Positions 53,980 to 62,525 of a DNA stretch of 64,000 nucleotides are shown here, in pieces (the stretch's first letter is position 1; every line of letters starts with the position of its first letter). Under the pieces are notes generated by a model. The model did no database searches, was not told the origin of the DNA, and worked only from the letters and a program-made list of their open reading frames with translations. This stretch comes from Nocardioides panzhihuensis. Its GTDB lineage: Bacteria > Actinomycetota > Actinomycetes > Propionibacteriales > Nocardioidaceae. The position numbers and the translations under genes were made by a program. The DNA is taken from positions 4,317,501-4,381,500 of the forward strand of contig NZ_JACBZR010000001.1 in assembly GCF_013408335.1 (NCBI RefSeq), in the 5' to 3' direction.

Positions 53980-55284
53980 TCAGGCCGGCGTCATCTGCTT
54001 CTCCGTCACCGGGCTCCGCGGCATCACCAGCGACATCAGCGCGGCTGCAGCGCAGAGCGCGCCGGCGGCGTACCAGACCAGGTCGTAGGACCCGGTGACA
54101 TCGCGTACGACGCCACCCATCCACGCGACCAGGCCTGCTCCGACCTGGTGGGAGGCGAGGACCCAGCCGAAGACGATCGGGGCGTCCTCGGGCCAGATCT
54201 CGCGGCACAGCGCGAGCGTGGGTGGCACGGTGGCGACCCAGTCGAGGCCGTAGAAGACGATGAAGAACACCATCGGCAGGTGCACCTCGGACGACAGCAG
54301 CATCGGCAGGAAGATCAGCGAGATCCCGCGCAGCGAGTAGTAGAAGCCGAGCAGCACGACCGGGTTGAAGCGGTCGGTGAGCCAGCCGGAGAAGATCGTC
54401 CCGACGACGTCGAAGATGCCGATCACGGCGAGCAGCGAGGCGGCCGCGACCGGGGCCATGCCGTGGTCATGTGCGGCAGGTATGAAGTGGGTCCTGATCA
54501 GCCCGTTCGTGGTGATTCCGCAGATTGCGAAGGCGCCGGCAAGGAGCCAGAAGGCCTTCGTACGCATCACCATCCCGAGAACGCGAACGGTCCGTAGCGC
54601 GGCGCCGGTCGCCGGCGCAGGTCGCGGCACGATCTGCGAGGCACCGTAGGGCGTCAGACCCAGGTCGGCCGGGTAGTCGCGGAGCAGCAGGAGCACGAAC
54701 GGGATCACCGCGGCTGCGACCAGCGCGATCGTGACCGAGGCCGCCCGCCAGCCGTACTCGCCGATCAGGATCGCCAGCACCGGCAGGAAGATCAGCTGTC
54801 CCGAGGCGCCGCCGGCAGTCAGCAGACCGCTGACGAGGCCCTGTCGCTTGTCGAACCAGCGGGTGGTGATCGTGGCACCGAAGGCGAGCGCCATGCAGCC
54901 GCTGCCGCCGCCGACGAGGACGCCCCAGCCGAGCACGAACTGCCACGACTGGCTCATCCAGACGGTGCCGAGCGAGCCGAGGGTGATCATGGTGAGCGCG
55001 ACGGCCACCACCGGCCGGATCCCGAAGCGGTCCATCAGCGCGGCGGCGAAGGGTGCGGTCAGACCGTAGAGCGCGAGCTGGAGCGTGATCCCGACCCCGA
55101 TCGTGCCGCGCGACCAGCCGAACTCATCGTGCAGCGGACCGACGAGGAGGCCCGGCGCCGCGGTGAAGGCAGCAGCTCCGACGATGGTCACGAAGGCGAC
55201 GGCAGCCACCCACCAGGCCGGGTGGATGCGGGGGCGGCGCGCGGATGTTCGGCCGGCAGGCGGCGGGCTCGTCGTCTGGGTCAT
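53980..55284 (-). CDS. Major facilitator superfamily transporter
   Basis: A 434-residue protein with 12 predicted helices. The first loop motif DRFGIRP and the second-half GWLTDRFNPVVLLG are MFS loop signatures. It resembles monocarboxylate/oxalate-formate type (MCT/OFA) transporters. It is divergent from a GlxA-type regulator across 71 bp with a palindrome TATCGATA, which suggests the regulator controls it. Substrate unknown. Confidence 0.9.
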   Translation of the reverse strand: MTQTTSPPPAGRTSARRPRIHPAWWVAAVAFVTIVGAAAFTAAPGLLVGPLHDEFGWSRGTIGVGITLQLALYGLTAPFAAALMDRFGIRPVVAVALTMITLGSLGTVWMSQSWQFVLGWGVLVGGGSGCMALAFGATITTRWFDKRQGLVSGLLTAGGASGQLIFLPVLAILIGEYGWRAASVTIALVAAAVIPFVLLLLRDYPADLGLTPYGASQIVPRPAPATGAALRTVRVLGMVMRTKAFWLLAGAFAICGITTNGLIRTHFIPAAHDHGMAPVAAASLLAVIGIFDVVGTIFSGWLTDRFNPVVLLGFYYSLRGISLIFLPMLLSSEVHLPMVFFIVFYGLDWVATVPPTLALCREIWPEDAPIVFGWVLASHQVGAGLVAWMGGVVRDVTGSYDLVWYAAGALCAAAALMSLVMPRSPVTEKQMTPA

Positions 55285-55336
55285 GGGGAAGATCCTTCCG
55301 GGAGCGCGCCGCTCCAGACAGTGGCCTGATTGACAT

Positions 55337-55351
55337 CTATCGATAAGATCC
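55337..55351. promoter_or_regulatory. Possible operator between MFS and GlxA-type genes
   Basis: The 8-bp palindrome TATCGATA, flanked by near-symmetric TCT/AGA, lies between the divergent starts, just upstream of the regulator ATG. Confidence 0.35.
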
Positions 55352-55355
55352 AGCC

Positions 55356-56339
55356 ATGGACGACGTACGGGTTCCTTCTCCGCACCGGGTCGCGGTGCTG
55401 ATCCAGGATGGGTTCATCCCGTTCGAGATCGGTATCCCGCACCGGATCTTCGGGAAGGCTCGCGACAGCCAGGACCGACTGCTCTACGAGGTTCTCACCT
55501 GCACGACAGGCGGCCCCGGACCGGTTCAGTCGGACTCGGACATGGTCGTGCTCGCGCCGCACGGCCCCGAGGCGCTGGCGGGAGCCGACACAGTGGTGAT
55601 CCCGAAGTTCGACGAAGCCTCGCCGATGGTCACCGACGGAGTGCTGTCGGCGCCGCTGAAGGAGGCGCTCGACATGATCCGCCCGGGCACCCGGGTCATG
55701 TCGATCTGCACCGGCGCCTTCGCGCTGGGCGCCGCGGGCCTCCTGGACGGCCGCCCGGCGACGACCCACTGGTTCTACACCGACCAGTTCCGGGAGCTGT
55801 TTCCGCAGGTCAGGCTGGACCCCGACGTGCTCTTCGTCGACGACGGCGAGATCCTCACCTCCGCCGGGGTGGCCGCCGGCGTCGACCTCTGCCTGCATGT
55901 CGTACGCCGCGACCACGGCGCCGCGGTCGCCAACCGCGTCGCTCGGGTGACGGTCGTCCCGCCCCACCGCGACGGCGGCCAGGCGCAGTTCATCCGGCAT
56001 CACGCGCCTGTGTCGGGCGACGCGGGCATCTCGGCGGCGACCGCCTGGGCGCTCGCCCACCTCGACCAGCCCCTCACCCTGGAGACGATGGCGGCCCAGG
56101 TCTCGATGTCGGTGCGTACCTTCACCCGGCGCTTCCGCGACGAGACCGGCGACTCCCCCGGCCGCTGGTTGCAGCGCCAGCGCATCGAGCTCGCCCGCAA
56201 CCTGCTGGAGACCACCGACCTCAGCGTCGAGCAGGTCGCCGCCCGATGTGGCCTCAACACCGCCCAGTCCCTCCGCCTCCACTTCCACGCCGCCCTCGGT
56301 ATCACCCCCACCGCGTACCGGCGGACCTTCCGCGGCTGA
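55356..56339 (+). CDS. GlxA family transcriptional regulator (DJ-1/PfpI plus AraC HTH)
   Basis: A 327-residue protein. The N-terminal DJ-1/PfpI-like domain includes MSICTGAFALGAAGLLDGRPATTHW with the conserved Cys. The C-terminal ~110 residues are an AraC-type double helix-turn-helix (LETMAAQVSMSVRTFTRRF, then VEQVAARCGLNTAQSLRLHF). GlxA regulators act on genes for methylated amino acid or related catabolism. The divergent MFS gene is a likely target. The start is ATG 55356. Confidence 0.92.
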   Translation: MDDVRVPSPHRVAVLIQDGFIPFEIGIPHRIFGKARDSQDRLLYEVLTCTTGGPGPVQSDSDMVVLAPHGPEALAGADTVVIPKFDEASPMVTDGVLSAPLKEALDMIRPGTRVMSICTGAFALGAAGLLDGRPATTHWFYTDQFRELFPQVRLDPDVLFVDDGEILTSAGVAAGVDLCLHVVRRDHGAAVANRVARVTVVPPHRDGGQAQFIRHHAPVSGDAGISAATAWALAHLDQPLTLETMAAQVSMSVRTFTRRFRDETGDSPGRWLQRQRIELARNLLETTDLSVEQVAARCGLNTAQSLRLHFHAALGITPTAYRRTFRG

Positions 56340-56340
56340 C

Positions 56341-56467
56341 CACCCCCGCCGAAGCGTCACCCCCGTCGGCCGAAGCGTCACGTCGGACGGCCGAAAGGGC
56401 ATCGCCCTGACGTCTCGGCCGACGCCAGTGACGTCTCGGCCGACGCCAGTGACGTCTCGGCGGGGGT
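56341..56467. repeat. Palindromic array, 21-nt period (locus B)
   Basis: Left units GAAGCGTCAC at 56351 and 56372 (and a diverged one at 56393), a central hairpin AGGGC-ATC-GCCCT (56396-56408), then right units GACGTCTCGGCC at 56409, 56430 and 56451. Every step is exactly 21 nt. It starts 2 nt after the stop of the GlxA-type gene. Confidence 0.85.
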
Positions 56468-56542
56468 CGACATGGCGGGATGTCGAACATCGATGACCGT
56501 TATCCGCTCGCGTACCGGCGTACGGGTCCGTAGCCTTTTATC

Positions 56543-57457
56543 GTGACGACGACGATTAGCCCCGCACCGGCCGCGACCACGCCGCTCTGGAAGCCATTGG
56601 TCGCGTGCGGGATCACGCTGGTGCTGTGGGCATCGGCGTTCGTCGGGATCCGGCACCTGGGTGACACCGTCCCGCCGGGAAGCCTGTCGCTGGGCCGGCT
56701 GCTGGTGATGGTCGCGGCGCTCGGCGCCTACCTCGCGCTGAAGGGCGGGTTCCGGCTGCCTACCCGGAAGGAGTGGCCGCTGATCGCCCTGGGCGGCGCC
56801 TCCTGGCTGGGGATCTACAACCTGGCGCTCAACGAGTCCGAGCGCCGGATCGACGCGGCCACGGCAGCACTGATCGTCCAGGTCGGCCCGATCGTGGTGG
56901 CGCTCCTGGCAGGCCTCGTGCTCAAGGAGCAGATCCACCGGTGGATCCTCATCGGCACCGGCGTCGGGTTCGCTGGTGTCGTCGTCATCGGCCGCGCCTC
57001 CGCCAACGGCGACACCGGCGACTGGATCGGCGTCGCTCTCTCTGTCGTCGCAGCGCTCACCTTCGCGATCGGTGTCCTCACACAGAAGAAGCTGCTGCCT
57101 TCCATGAGCGCGCTGCTGCTGACGTTCTGGTACGCCATCGCCGGCCTCGTCATCTGCCTGCCGTGGTCGGGCGAGCTGGTCACCACGATCCCCGACATCA
57201 GCGTCGGCAACATCGGCTGGATCGTCTACCTCGGCCTCTTCCCGAGTGCTCTTGCCTTCGTGACCTGGGCCTATGCGCTCTCCCACTCCGATGCCGGCAA
57301 GTTCGCGCAGTCGACGTTCCTGGTGCCGTTCATCACCGCGCTCATGGCCTGGCTGGTGCTCGACGAGGTGCCGCCGGCACTTGCCTTCGTGGGTGGCGCG
57401 ATGTGCATCGTGGGTGTGCTGATCACCCGCCGCCGGCCGCGCGCTGACCCGCGCTGA
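56543..57457 (+). CDS. EamA family (DMT) transporter
   Basis: A 304-residue protein with ten predicted helices in two EamA repeats. The first holds PGSLSLGRLLVMVAALGAYLAL and ALIVQVGPIVVALLAGLVLKEQ; the second ends FITALMAWLVLDEVPPALAFVGG. It probably exports a small metabolite such as an amino acid. GTG 56543 is the start. It stands alone after the palindromic array. Confidence 0.9.
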   Translation: MTTTISPAPAATTPLWKPLVACGITLVLWASAFVGIRHLGDTVPPGSLSLGRLLVMVAALGAYLALKGGFRLPTRKEWPLIALGGASWLGIYNLALNESERRIDAATAALIVQVGPIVVALLAGLVLKEQIHRWILIGTGVGFAGVVVIGRASANGDTGDWIGVALSVVAALTFAIGVLTQKKLLPSMSALLLTFWYAIAGLVICLPWSGELVTTIPDISVGNIGWIVYLGLFPSALAFVTWAYALSHSDAGKFAQSTFLVPFITALMAWLVLDEVPPALAFVGGAMCIVGVLITRRRPRADPR

Positions 57458-57495
57458 ATGCCCTCAGAAACTGACCGCTCGGCGTCAGAAACTGA

Positions 57496-58011
57496 CTACT
57501 CGGCGGATTCCAGCCAGCCTCGGAAGGCTTCCAGGTTCGCCGTCGACTCGCCGCGAAGCTTGCGCCACTCCCATTCCTTGCGGATCGACGTCGCGAAGCC
57601 GAGCTCGAGGATGGTGTTGAAGGACTCGTCGGCGTAGGTCAGGACCGAGCCGAGCAGACGGTCGAGCTCGTCGGGAGCGACCATCGCCAGCGGCAGCCGG
57701 CCGTCGAGATAGATGTCGCCGAGCCGGTCGATCCCGAAGGCGACCCCGTAGAGCCGCAGGTTGCGCTCGAGCAGCCAGCGGTAGACGGTCTCGAAGTTCT
57801 CGTCAGGGCGGCGGCAGACGAAGGCGTGCACGCCCAATGCGTGCTGCCCGAGGTCGAGCCGGACCGGCGTCTGCAGCTTGCGTTCACCGGGCAGCGCGAA
57901 CGAGAAGACCAGCTCGCCACCGGGCTGCGACTTCTCGTCCCAGTCCAGGTCGTTGGACTTCAGCCAGCCGCGTACGACCTCTTCCAGATCGCGTCGGGAA
58001 ACATCCGTCAT
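57496..58011 (-). CDS. YbjN domain-containing protein
   Basis: A 171-residue protein with the YbjN fold: [39 protein letters not shown] and [22 protein letters not shown] (family-typical positions). These are small, soluble, chaperone-like proteins found with mshA in actinobacteria. It overlaps the mshA stop by 4 nt (ATGA), so they are cotranscribed. Confidence 0.9.
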   Translation of the reverse strand: MTDVSRRDLEEVVRGWLKSNDLDWDEKSQPGGELVFSFALPGERKLQTPVRLDLGQHALGVHAFVCRRPDENFETVYRWLLERNLRLYGVAFGIDRLGDIYLDGRLPLAMVAPDELDRLLGSVLTYADESFNTILELGFATSIRKEWEWRKLRGESTANLEAFRGWLESAE

Positions 58012-59264
58012 GCCGTCAGCTCCTCACGCATCAGCATCTTGGCCTCTTCATAGACCTCGAGCGTATTGCGTGCGGTGAGATCCCAGGAGAAGTCCTGGGC
58101 GTGTTCGCGGGCACCGTCGGCCAGCACCGACCAGCGCGGGTGGGACGAGACGGCGTCGGTGAGCGCGTCGGCCCACTGCGCCGGGTCGTGTCCGTCGACC
58201 AGGAGACCGCTGCGGTCGTGGCGCACCGCGGTGGTCAGGCCGCCGACTGCGGCGGCGACCACGGGGGTGCCGCAGGCCTGGGCCTCCACGGCGACCAGGC
58301 CGAACGACTCGTTGTAGGAGGGGACGGCGACGACGGAGGCGGCGGAGTACCACAGCGCGAGCTCGTCCTGGCGCACCGGCGGGACGAACCGGACCACGTC
58401 GGAGATGCCCAGCTCGGCAGCCAGGTCGGCGAGGCCGGTCGGGTGCTCGAGACCGGAGCCGGAGGGCCCCCCGACGATCGGGACGACGAGGTCGCGGCGC
58501 AGCGAGGGGTCGCGCGCGAGCATGACTGCAGCCGCCCGCAGGAGTACGTCGGGAGCCTTGAGCGGCTGGATGCGGCCGGCGAAGAGGAGCACGTGAGCCC
58601 GGGCCGGGAGCCCGAGCGCCGCCCGGGCCTCGGCACGGCCGCGCGGACGGAAGACCCGAAGATCGACACCGGGATGCACGACCGCGACGCGACCCGGCTC
58701 CGCGTCGTACATGTTGATCAGCTGCTTGGCCTCGAGATCGGTGTTGGCGATCAGCATGTCGGCGGCGGCGACGACCTGCTCCTCCCCGATCACCCGAGCC
58801 TCCGGCTCGGGGCTGTCACCCTCGGCGAGCGCGTCGTTCTTCACCTTCGCCATGGTGTGCATCGAGTGGACCAGCGGCACGCCCCAGCGGTCGCGGGAGA
58901 GCGCCCCGACCTGGCCCGAGAGCCAGTAGTGGGAGTGCACGGCATCGAAGTATCCGGGCGGGTTGGACGCCTCGGCGCGCAGCACCTCGCGTGCGAAGGT
59001 GCACAGCTGTCCGGGTAGGTCGCCCTTGGCCAGCCCCTCGAAGGGACCGGCGTGGACGTGGTGGACCGCGACCCCGTCGAACGCCTCGACGACCTGCGGG
59101 AGCCGCGACGAGGTCGCGCGCGTGAAGATGTCGACCGCGATGCCCTGGGTGGCCAGCCGCCGGGAGAGCTCGAGGACGTAGACGTTCATGCCGCCTGCGT
59201 CGCCGGTGCCCGGCTGGTCGAGCGGAGAGGTGTGCAGACTGACCATCGCTACGCGGTGGATCAT
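58008..59264 (-). CDS. mshA: D-inositol-3-phosphate glycosyltransferase MshA
   Basis: A 418-residue GT4 glycosyltransferase for the first step of mycothiol synthesis (GlcNAc transfer to inositol-3-phosphate). Diagnostic parts: [20 protein letters not shown] near residue 10, [37 protein letters not shown] and [19 protein letters not shown]. The start is ATG 59264. Mycothiol is the main thiol of actinobacteria, which supports the assignment of the organism. Confidence 0.96.
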   Translation of the reverse strand: MIHRVAMVSLHTSPLDQPGTGDAGGMNVYVLELSRRLATQGIAVDIFTRATSSRLPQVVEAFDGVAVHHVHAGPFEGLAKGDLPGQLCTFAREVLRAEASNPPGYFDAVHSHYWLSGQVGALSRDRWGVPLVHSMHTMAKVKNDALAEGDSPEPEARVIGEEQVVAAADMLIANTDLEAKQLINMYDAEPGRVAVVHPGVDLRVFRPRGRAEARAALGLPARAHVLLFAGRIQPLKAPDVLLRAAAVMLARDPSLRRDLVVPIVGGPSGSGLEHPTGLADLAAELGISDVVRFVPPVRQDELALWYSAASVVAVPSYNESFGLVAVEAQACGTPVVAAAVGGLTTAVRHDRSGLLVDGHDPAQWADALTDAVSSHPRWSVLADGAREHAQDFSWDLTARNTLEVYEEAKMLMREELTA

Positions 59265-59412
59265 GCCTGCCCCTTTGTGTGTGTATGCCTCTGGTCCCGT
59301 CTCTCAACACTCCGATGTCGCTCATCATTCCCGGCCTCGCGAACGTGCTCGAACCATCTTCGATCGTGGGACCGGTGGGGCGAGGCCGAGCGAGCAACGA
59401 GAGAATGGCGCC

Positions 59413-60156
59413 ATGCCCTCCAAGAACGCTGTCGTCACCGGCGCCTCGAGCGGGATCGGCGCCGCCACCGCCCGTCAGCTCGCCAACGAGGGCTACCACG
59501 TCTTCCTCGCCGCTCGCCGCGCTGACCGGATCGAGGCGCTGGCCGAGGAGATCGGCGGCACCGCGATCGTGACCGACGTCACCTCCGACGACTCCGTCGC
59601 CGCGCTCGTCGAGGCGGTCGGCGACCGGCTCGACCTGCTGGTCAACAACGCCGGCGGCGCCTTCGGCGTGGACCGGGTGGCCGAGGCCGACCTGGCCAAG
59701 TGGCAGGCGATGTTCGAGGTCAACGTGGTCGGCCTGACCCGGGTGACCAAGGCGCTGCTCCCGGCACTGATCGCCTCCGGCGCGGGCGCGATCATCAACC
59801 TCGGCTCGATCGCCGGCCGGCGCGCCTACGAGGGCGGCGCGGGCTACAACGCTGCGAAGTTCGGCACCCGTGCGGTCACCGAGGCGCTGCGCCTGGAGAT
59901 CGTCGACAAGCCGGTGCGGATCATGGAGATCGCCCCGGGCATGGTCCAGACCGAGGAGTTCTCGCTCGTCCGCCTCGGGGGCGACCAGGAAGCCGCCGAG
60001 GCCGTCTACCAGGGGGTCGCGGACCCGCTGGTGGCCGAGGACGTCGCCGACGCGATCGTCTGGATGGCCACCCGTCCGGCTCACGTCAACATCGACGAGC
60101 TGGTCATCAAGCCCCGCGCCCAGGCCGCCCCGCACAAGGTGCACCGCGAGGGCTGA
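59413..60156 (+). CDS. Short-chain dehydrogenase/reductase (SDR)
   Basis: A 247-residue classical SDR. The cofactor motif TGASSGIGAATARQL is at about residues 9-23, NNAGGAFG follows near 89, and the catalytic Ser (LGSIAGRRAYEG) and YxxxK (GYNAAKFG) are present. Ser/Lys context resembles the YdfG-like serine or 3-hydroxy acid dehydrogenases. ATG 59413 is used. Divergent from mshA with about 150 bp between. Confidence 0.91.
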   Translation: MPSKNAVVTGASSGIGAATARQLANEGYHVFLAARRADRIEALAEEIGGTAIVTDVTSDDSVAALVEAVGDRLDLLVNNAGGAFGVDRVAEADLAKWQAMFEVNVVGLTRVTKALLPALIASGAGAIINLGSIAGRRAYEGGAGYNAAKFGTRAVTEALRLEIVDKPVRIMEIAPGMVQTEEFSLVRLGGDQEAAEAVYQGVADPLVAEDVADAIVWMATRPAHVNIDELVIKPRAQAAPHKVHREG

Positions 60157-60226
60157 CGCCGACATCGGCCCTGGTCAGGCCACCGAGGATTCCGTACGCA
60201 GCCTCCGGCGGTGTCACACTCGACGG

Positions 60227-60919
60227 GTGCAGACGATCGGACTCATCGGCGGCATGAGCTGGGAAAGCACCGCCGCGTACTACGAGGGACTCAACAAGGG
60301 TGTTCAGGAGCGGCTCGGCGGTCTTCACTCCGCCAAGATCGTGCTGGCCTCTGTCGACCTGGCCGAGCTGACGGACCTTCAGGAGAAGGAGTCCTGGGAC
60401 CAGGTCGCCGAGATCCTGGTCGCCGCGGCCCGCAGCGTGGTGGCCGGCGGCGCCGACCTGATCCTGTTGTGCACCACCACCTTCCACAAGGTCTATGACC
60501 AGGTGGCGGCGGCCGTCGACGTACCCGTGCTGCATCTGGCCGACGTGCTCGCCACGAAGTCGAAGGAGCTCGGCATCACCAAGGTCGGGTTCCTCGCCAC
60601 CCGCTACACCGTGGAGAACGACTTCTTCGCGCAGCGCATCTCCGACCACGGCGTCGACGTCAACCTGCCCGACCCCCTCCACGTGGAGATGCTCGACTCG
60701 ATCATCTACGAGGAGCTCGTCCACCGGACCGTCGTGTCGGGCTCCCGCAAGCGGGTCCTCGAGGTCGTCCACGAGCTGTGGGACGCCGGCGCCGACGGCG
60801 TGATCCTCGGCGCCTCCGAGCTCAGCCTCTTGGTCCGGCCCAACGACGTCGACGTACCGATCCTCGACGCCATCTCCGTCCACGTCGAGGCCGCGCTCAA
60901 CCACGCCCTCCCCGCGTAG
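60227..60919 (+). CDS. Aspartate/glutamate racemase-like protein lacking the catalytic cysteine
   Basis: A 230-residue protein closely resembling E. coli YgeA: TIGLIGGMSWESTAAYYEGL at the start, LILLCTTTFHKVYDQV near 80-93, FLATRYTVENDFF and a C-terminal GVILGASELSLLV. YgeA uses Thr83 and Cys197. Here Thr83 is kept, but the Asn of CTNT is Thr, and the second-site Cys is Ala196 (GASE for GCTE). Racemase activity is therefore doubtful. GTG 60227 is the start. It may be a different lyase, decarboxylase or a binding protein. Confidence 0.88.
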   Translation: MQTIGLIGGMSWESTAAYYEGLNKGVQERLGGLHSAKIVLASVDLAELTDLQEKESWDQVAEILVAAARSVVAGGADLILLCTTTFHKVYDQVAAAVDVPVLHLADVLATKSKELGITKVGFLATRYTVENDFFAQRISDHGVDVNLPDPLHVEMLDSIIYEELVHRTVVSGSRKRVLEVVHELWDAGADGVILGASELSLLVRPNDVDVPILDAISVHVEAALNHALPA

Positions 60920-60922
60920 CCC

Positions 60923-61043
60923 TGCCGGCCGAGGCGTCACTCCGGTCGGTCGAGGCGTCACTCCGGTCGGTCGAGGCGTCACTCCGGTCGGCCGAGATGT
61001 CAGCGCAGTGCCAACTCGGCCGACGTAGCTGACGCCTCCTCGC
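60923..61043. repeat. Palindromic array, 21-nt period (locus C)
   Basis: Units GAGGCGTCAC at 60931, 60952 and 60973, then GAGATGTCAG at 60994, each exactly 21 nt apart; a centre GGCCGAG...CTCGGCC and an inverse copy GACGCCTC follow. It starts 4 nt after the stop of the racemase-like gene and lies between convergent genes. Confidence 0.85.
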
Positions 61044-61117
61044 TGCGCGCGGTTACTCCCTCGCTCGGCACGAGCGGACGAGCAAGCTCGCCGCTCGGCC
61101 TCGCTCCGGTCGTCTCG
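61040..61117 (-). repeat. Dispersed 78-bp repeat, copy 2
   Basis: Reverse complement aligns with 46834-46911 with roughly ten differences. It begins immediately after the stop of the M4 protease gene and abuts palindromic locus C. Confidence 0.75.
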
Positions 61118-61118
61118 G

Positions 61119-62426
61119 CTAGCTGTCGTACTTCTCGAGCAGATCGTTGGCGAGCGCGTGCAGCTCGGGGCTCAGGTCGCCTTCGTGCACGACGGCGGTC
61201 TGACCGTCGATCTCGAACTCGTAGACGTAGCGGTCGGCACCCTTCGGCTTGGACGGAGCACCGCCACCCGCGACCAGGTTGCGCACGGTGGCCACCTGGG
61301 CTGCCGACGGCGCGAGCTTGGCGGTCCCCTCGGTCGTACGCCCCATGAAACCGCCGCTGCGACGAACCCTCACGGTCGTGGTCGGCGCCTCGCCACCGGG
61401 CGCGGGAGTCCCGGAAGCCGGGGTGACCCCGACCTCGGACCAGGCGGTGGTGACGGCCTCGGCCTGGTCGCCGGCCTCCGCGACGGTCGCCGCGGCGAAC
61501 CCGGCGAAGTCGGTGTCGGTGGTGACGGCGCCGTTGGTCAGCGCGGCCCACCAGATCTTGCCGGCGCCGTCCCACGAGCTGCCCCCGATCGCCTTGGCGG
61601 CCAGGGCGAACGCGCGGTTGGGGATGCCGGAGTTGATGTGGACGCCGCCGTTGTCGTCGGGGCCGTCGTAGATGTCGTCCATGTGGGCCGGCTGCGGGTC
61701 CTTGCCCAGCTCGGGGTCGTCGTACGCCGTCCCCGGCTCGAGCATGTGACGCAGCCCGACGCCCTGGACGGACTCGGTGAAGAGGCCCTCGCCGATGATC
61801 CAGTCGGCCTCCTCCGCGCTCTGCCCGAGGAGACGCTGCTTGACGCAGGAGCCGTAGACATCGGAGATGTGCTCGTTGAGCGCTCCGGGCTGGCCCTGGT
61901 AGACGAGCCCGGCGGTGTGCTCGGTGACCGCATGGGAGAGCTCGTGGCCGATCACGTCGACGGCCTTGGTGAAGCGCTGGAAGATCTTGCCGTCGCCGTC
62001 GCCGAAGACCAGCTGGGTGCCGTCCCAGAACGCGTTGGCGTAGTCCCGGTCGTAGTGGACGGTCATCACGACCTCGATGCCCTGCCCGTCGTAGGAGTCG
62101 CGGCCGTAGACCTCCTCGAAGAGGGCCAGCGAGCCGGTGATGCCGGTCGCGGCCTCGTCGACGCTCTCGTCACCGGAATCCGGCTCGCCTGCGGCACGCA
62201 CCTTCTCGCCGGGGAGGTCGGTGCCGTTGGCCGCGGTGTAGACGGTCCAGTCCCCCGCCTCCGCGGCGGTGCTGCCCGCCTCGGGAGCCGGGCGCTGGGC
62301 GAGAACCCTGGTCAGGTGCTCCGCGCGGGCCGCTCGGAAACCGTTGTCCTGGTCGAGGCGGGCGGGGTCGAGCCGCTGCATGAGGTAGGGAGGCACGATG
62401 TGGCAGACGTGTTTCCGAGAAGTCAT
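61119..62426 (-). CDS. M4 (protealysin-type) metalloprotease with C-terminal emfourin-like domain
   Basis: A 435-residue protein. The N-terminus CHIVPPYLMQRLD is the short protealysin-type propeptide, with no signal peptide. The thermolysin-like domain has the zinc motif VIGHELSHAVTEH and third ligand Glu in GALNEHISDVYG, plus NSGIPNRAFALAA with GGVHINSG. After a Gly/Pro/Ala/Thr-rich linker (about 335-350) the last ~85 residues (VRVRRSGGFMGRTTEG...RYVYEFEIDG) resemble emfourin, the protein inhibitor of protealysins. ATG 62426 is the likely start; GTG 62435 is possible. A self-inhibited enzyme is inferred. Confidence 0.88.
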   Translation of the reverse strand: MTSRKHVCHIVPPYLMQRLDPARLDQDNGFRAARAEHLTRVLAQRPAPEAGSTAAEAGDWTVYTAANGTDLPGEKVRAAGEPDSGDESVDEAATGITGSLALFEEVYGRDSYDGQGIEVVMTVHYDRDYANAFWDGTQLVFGDGDGKIFQRFTKAVDVIGHELSHAVTEHTAGLVYQGQPGALNEHISDVYGSCVKQRLLGQSAEEADWIIGEGLFTESVQGVGLRHMLEPGTAYDDPELGKDPQPAHMDDIYDGPDDNGGVHINSGIPNRAFALAAKAIGGSSWDGAGKIWWAALTNGAVTTDTDFAGFAAATVAEAGDQAEAVTTAWSEVGVTPASGTPAPGGEAPTTTVRVRRSGGFMGRTTEGTAKLAPSAAQVATVRNLVAGGGAPSKPKGADRYVYEFEIDGQTAVVHEGDLSPELHALANDLLEKYDS

Positions 62427-62525
62427 GGGTCTCACCCAACCGCCATCTCCGGATGCGGGTCAAGGAGGTCCTGGCGGATAAGATCAGTCGTCCCGTCCCG
62501 CGCCAGAAATCGAGCCGCTTCGCAC

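Noticed and set aside
56341..56467. CRISPR-like array because of regular 21-nt spacing
   Set aside because: Repeat units are only 10-13 bp with short, partly conserved spacers and inverted halves, and there are no cas genes.
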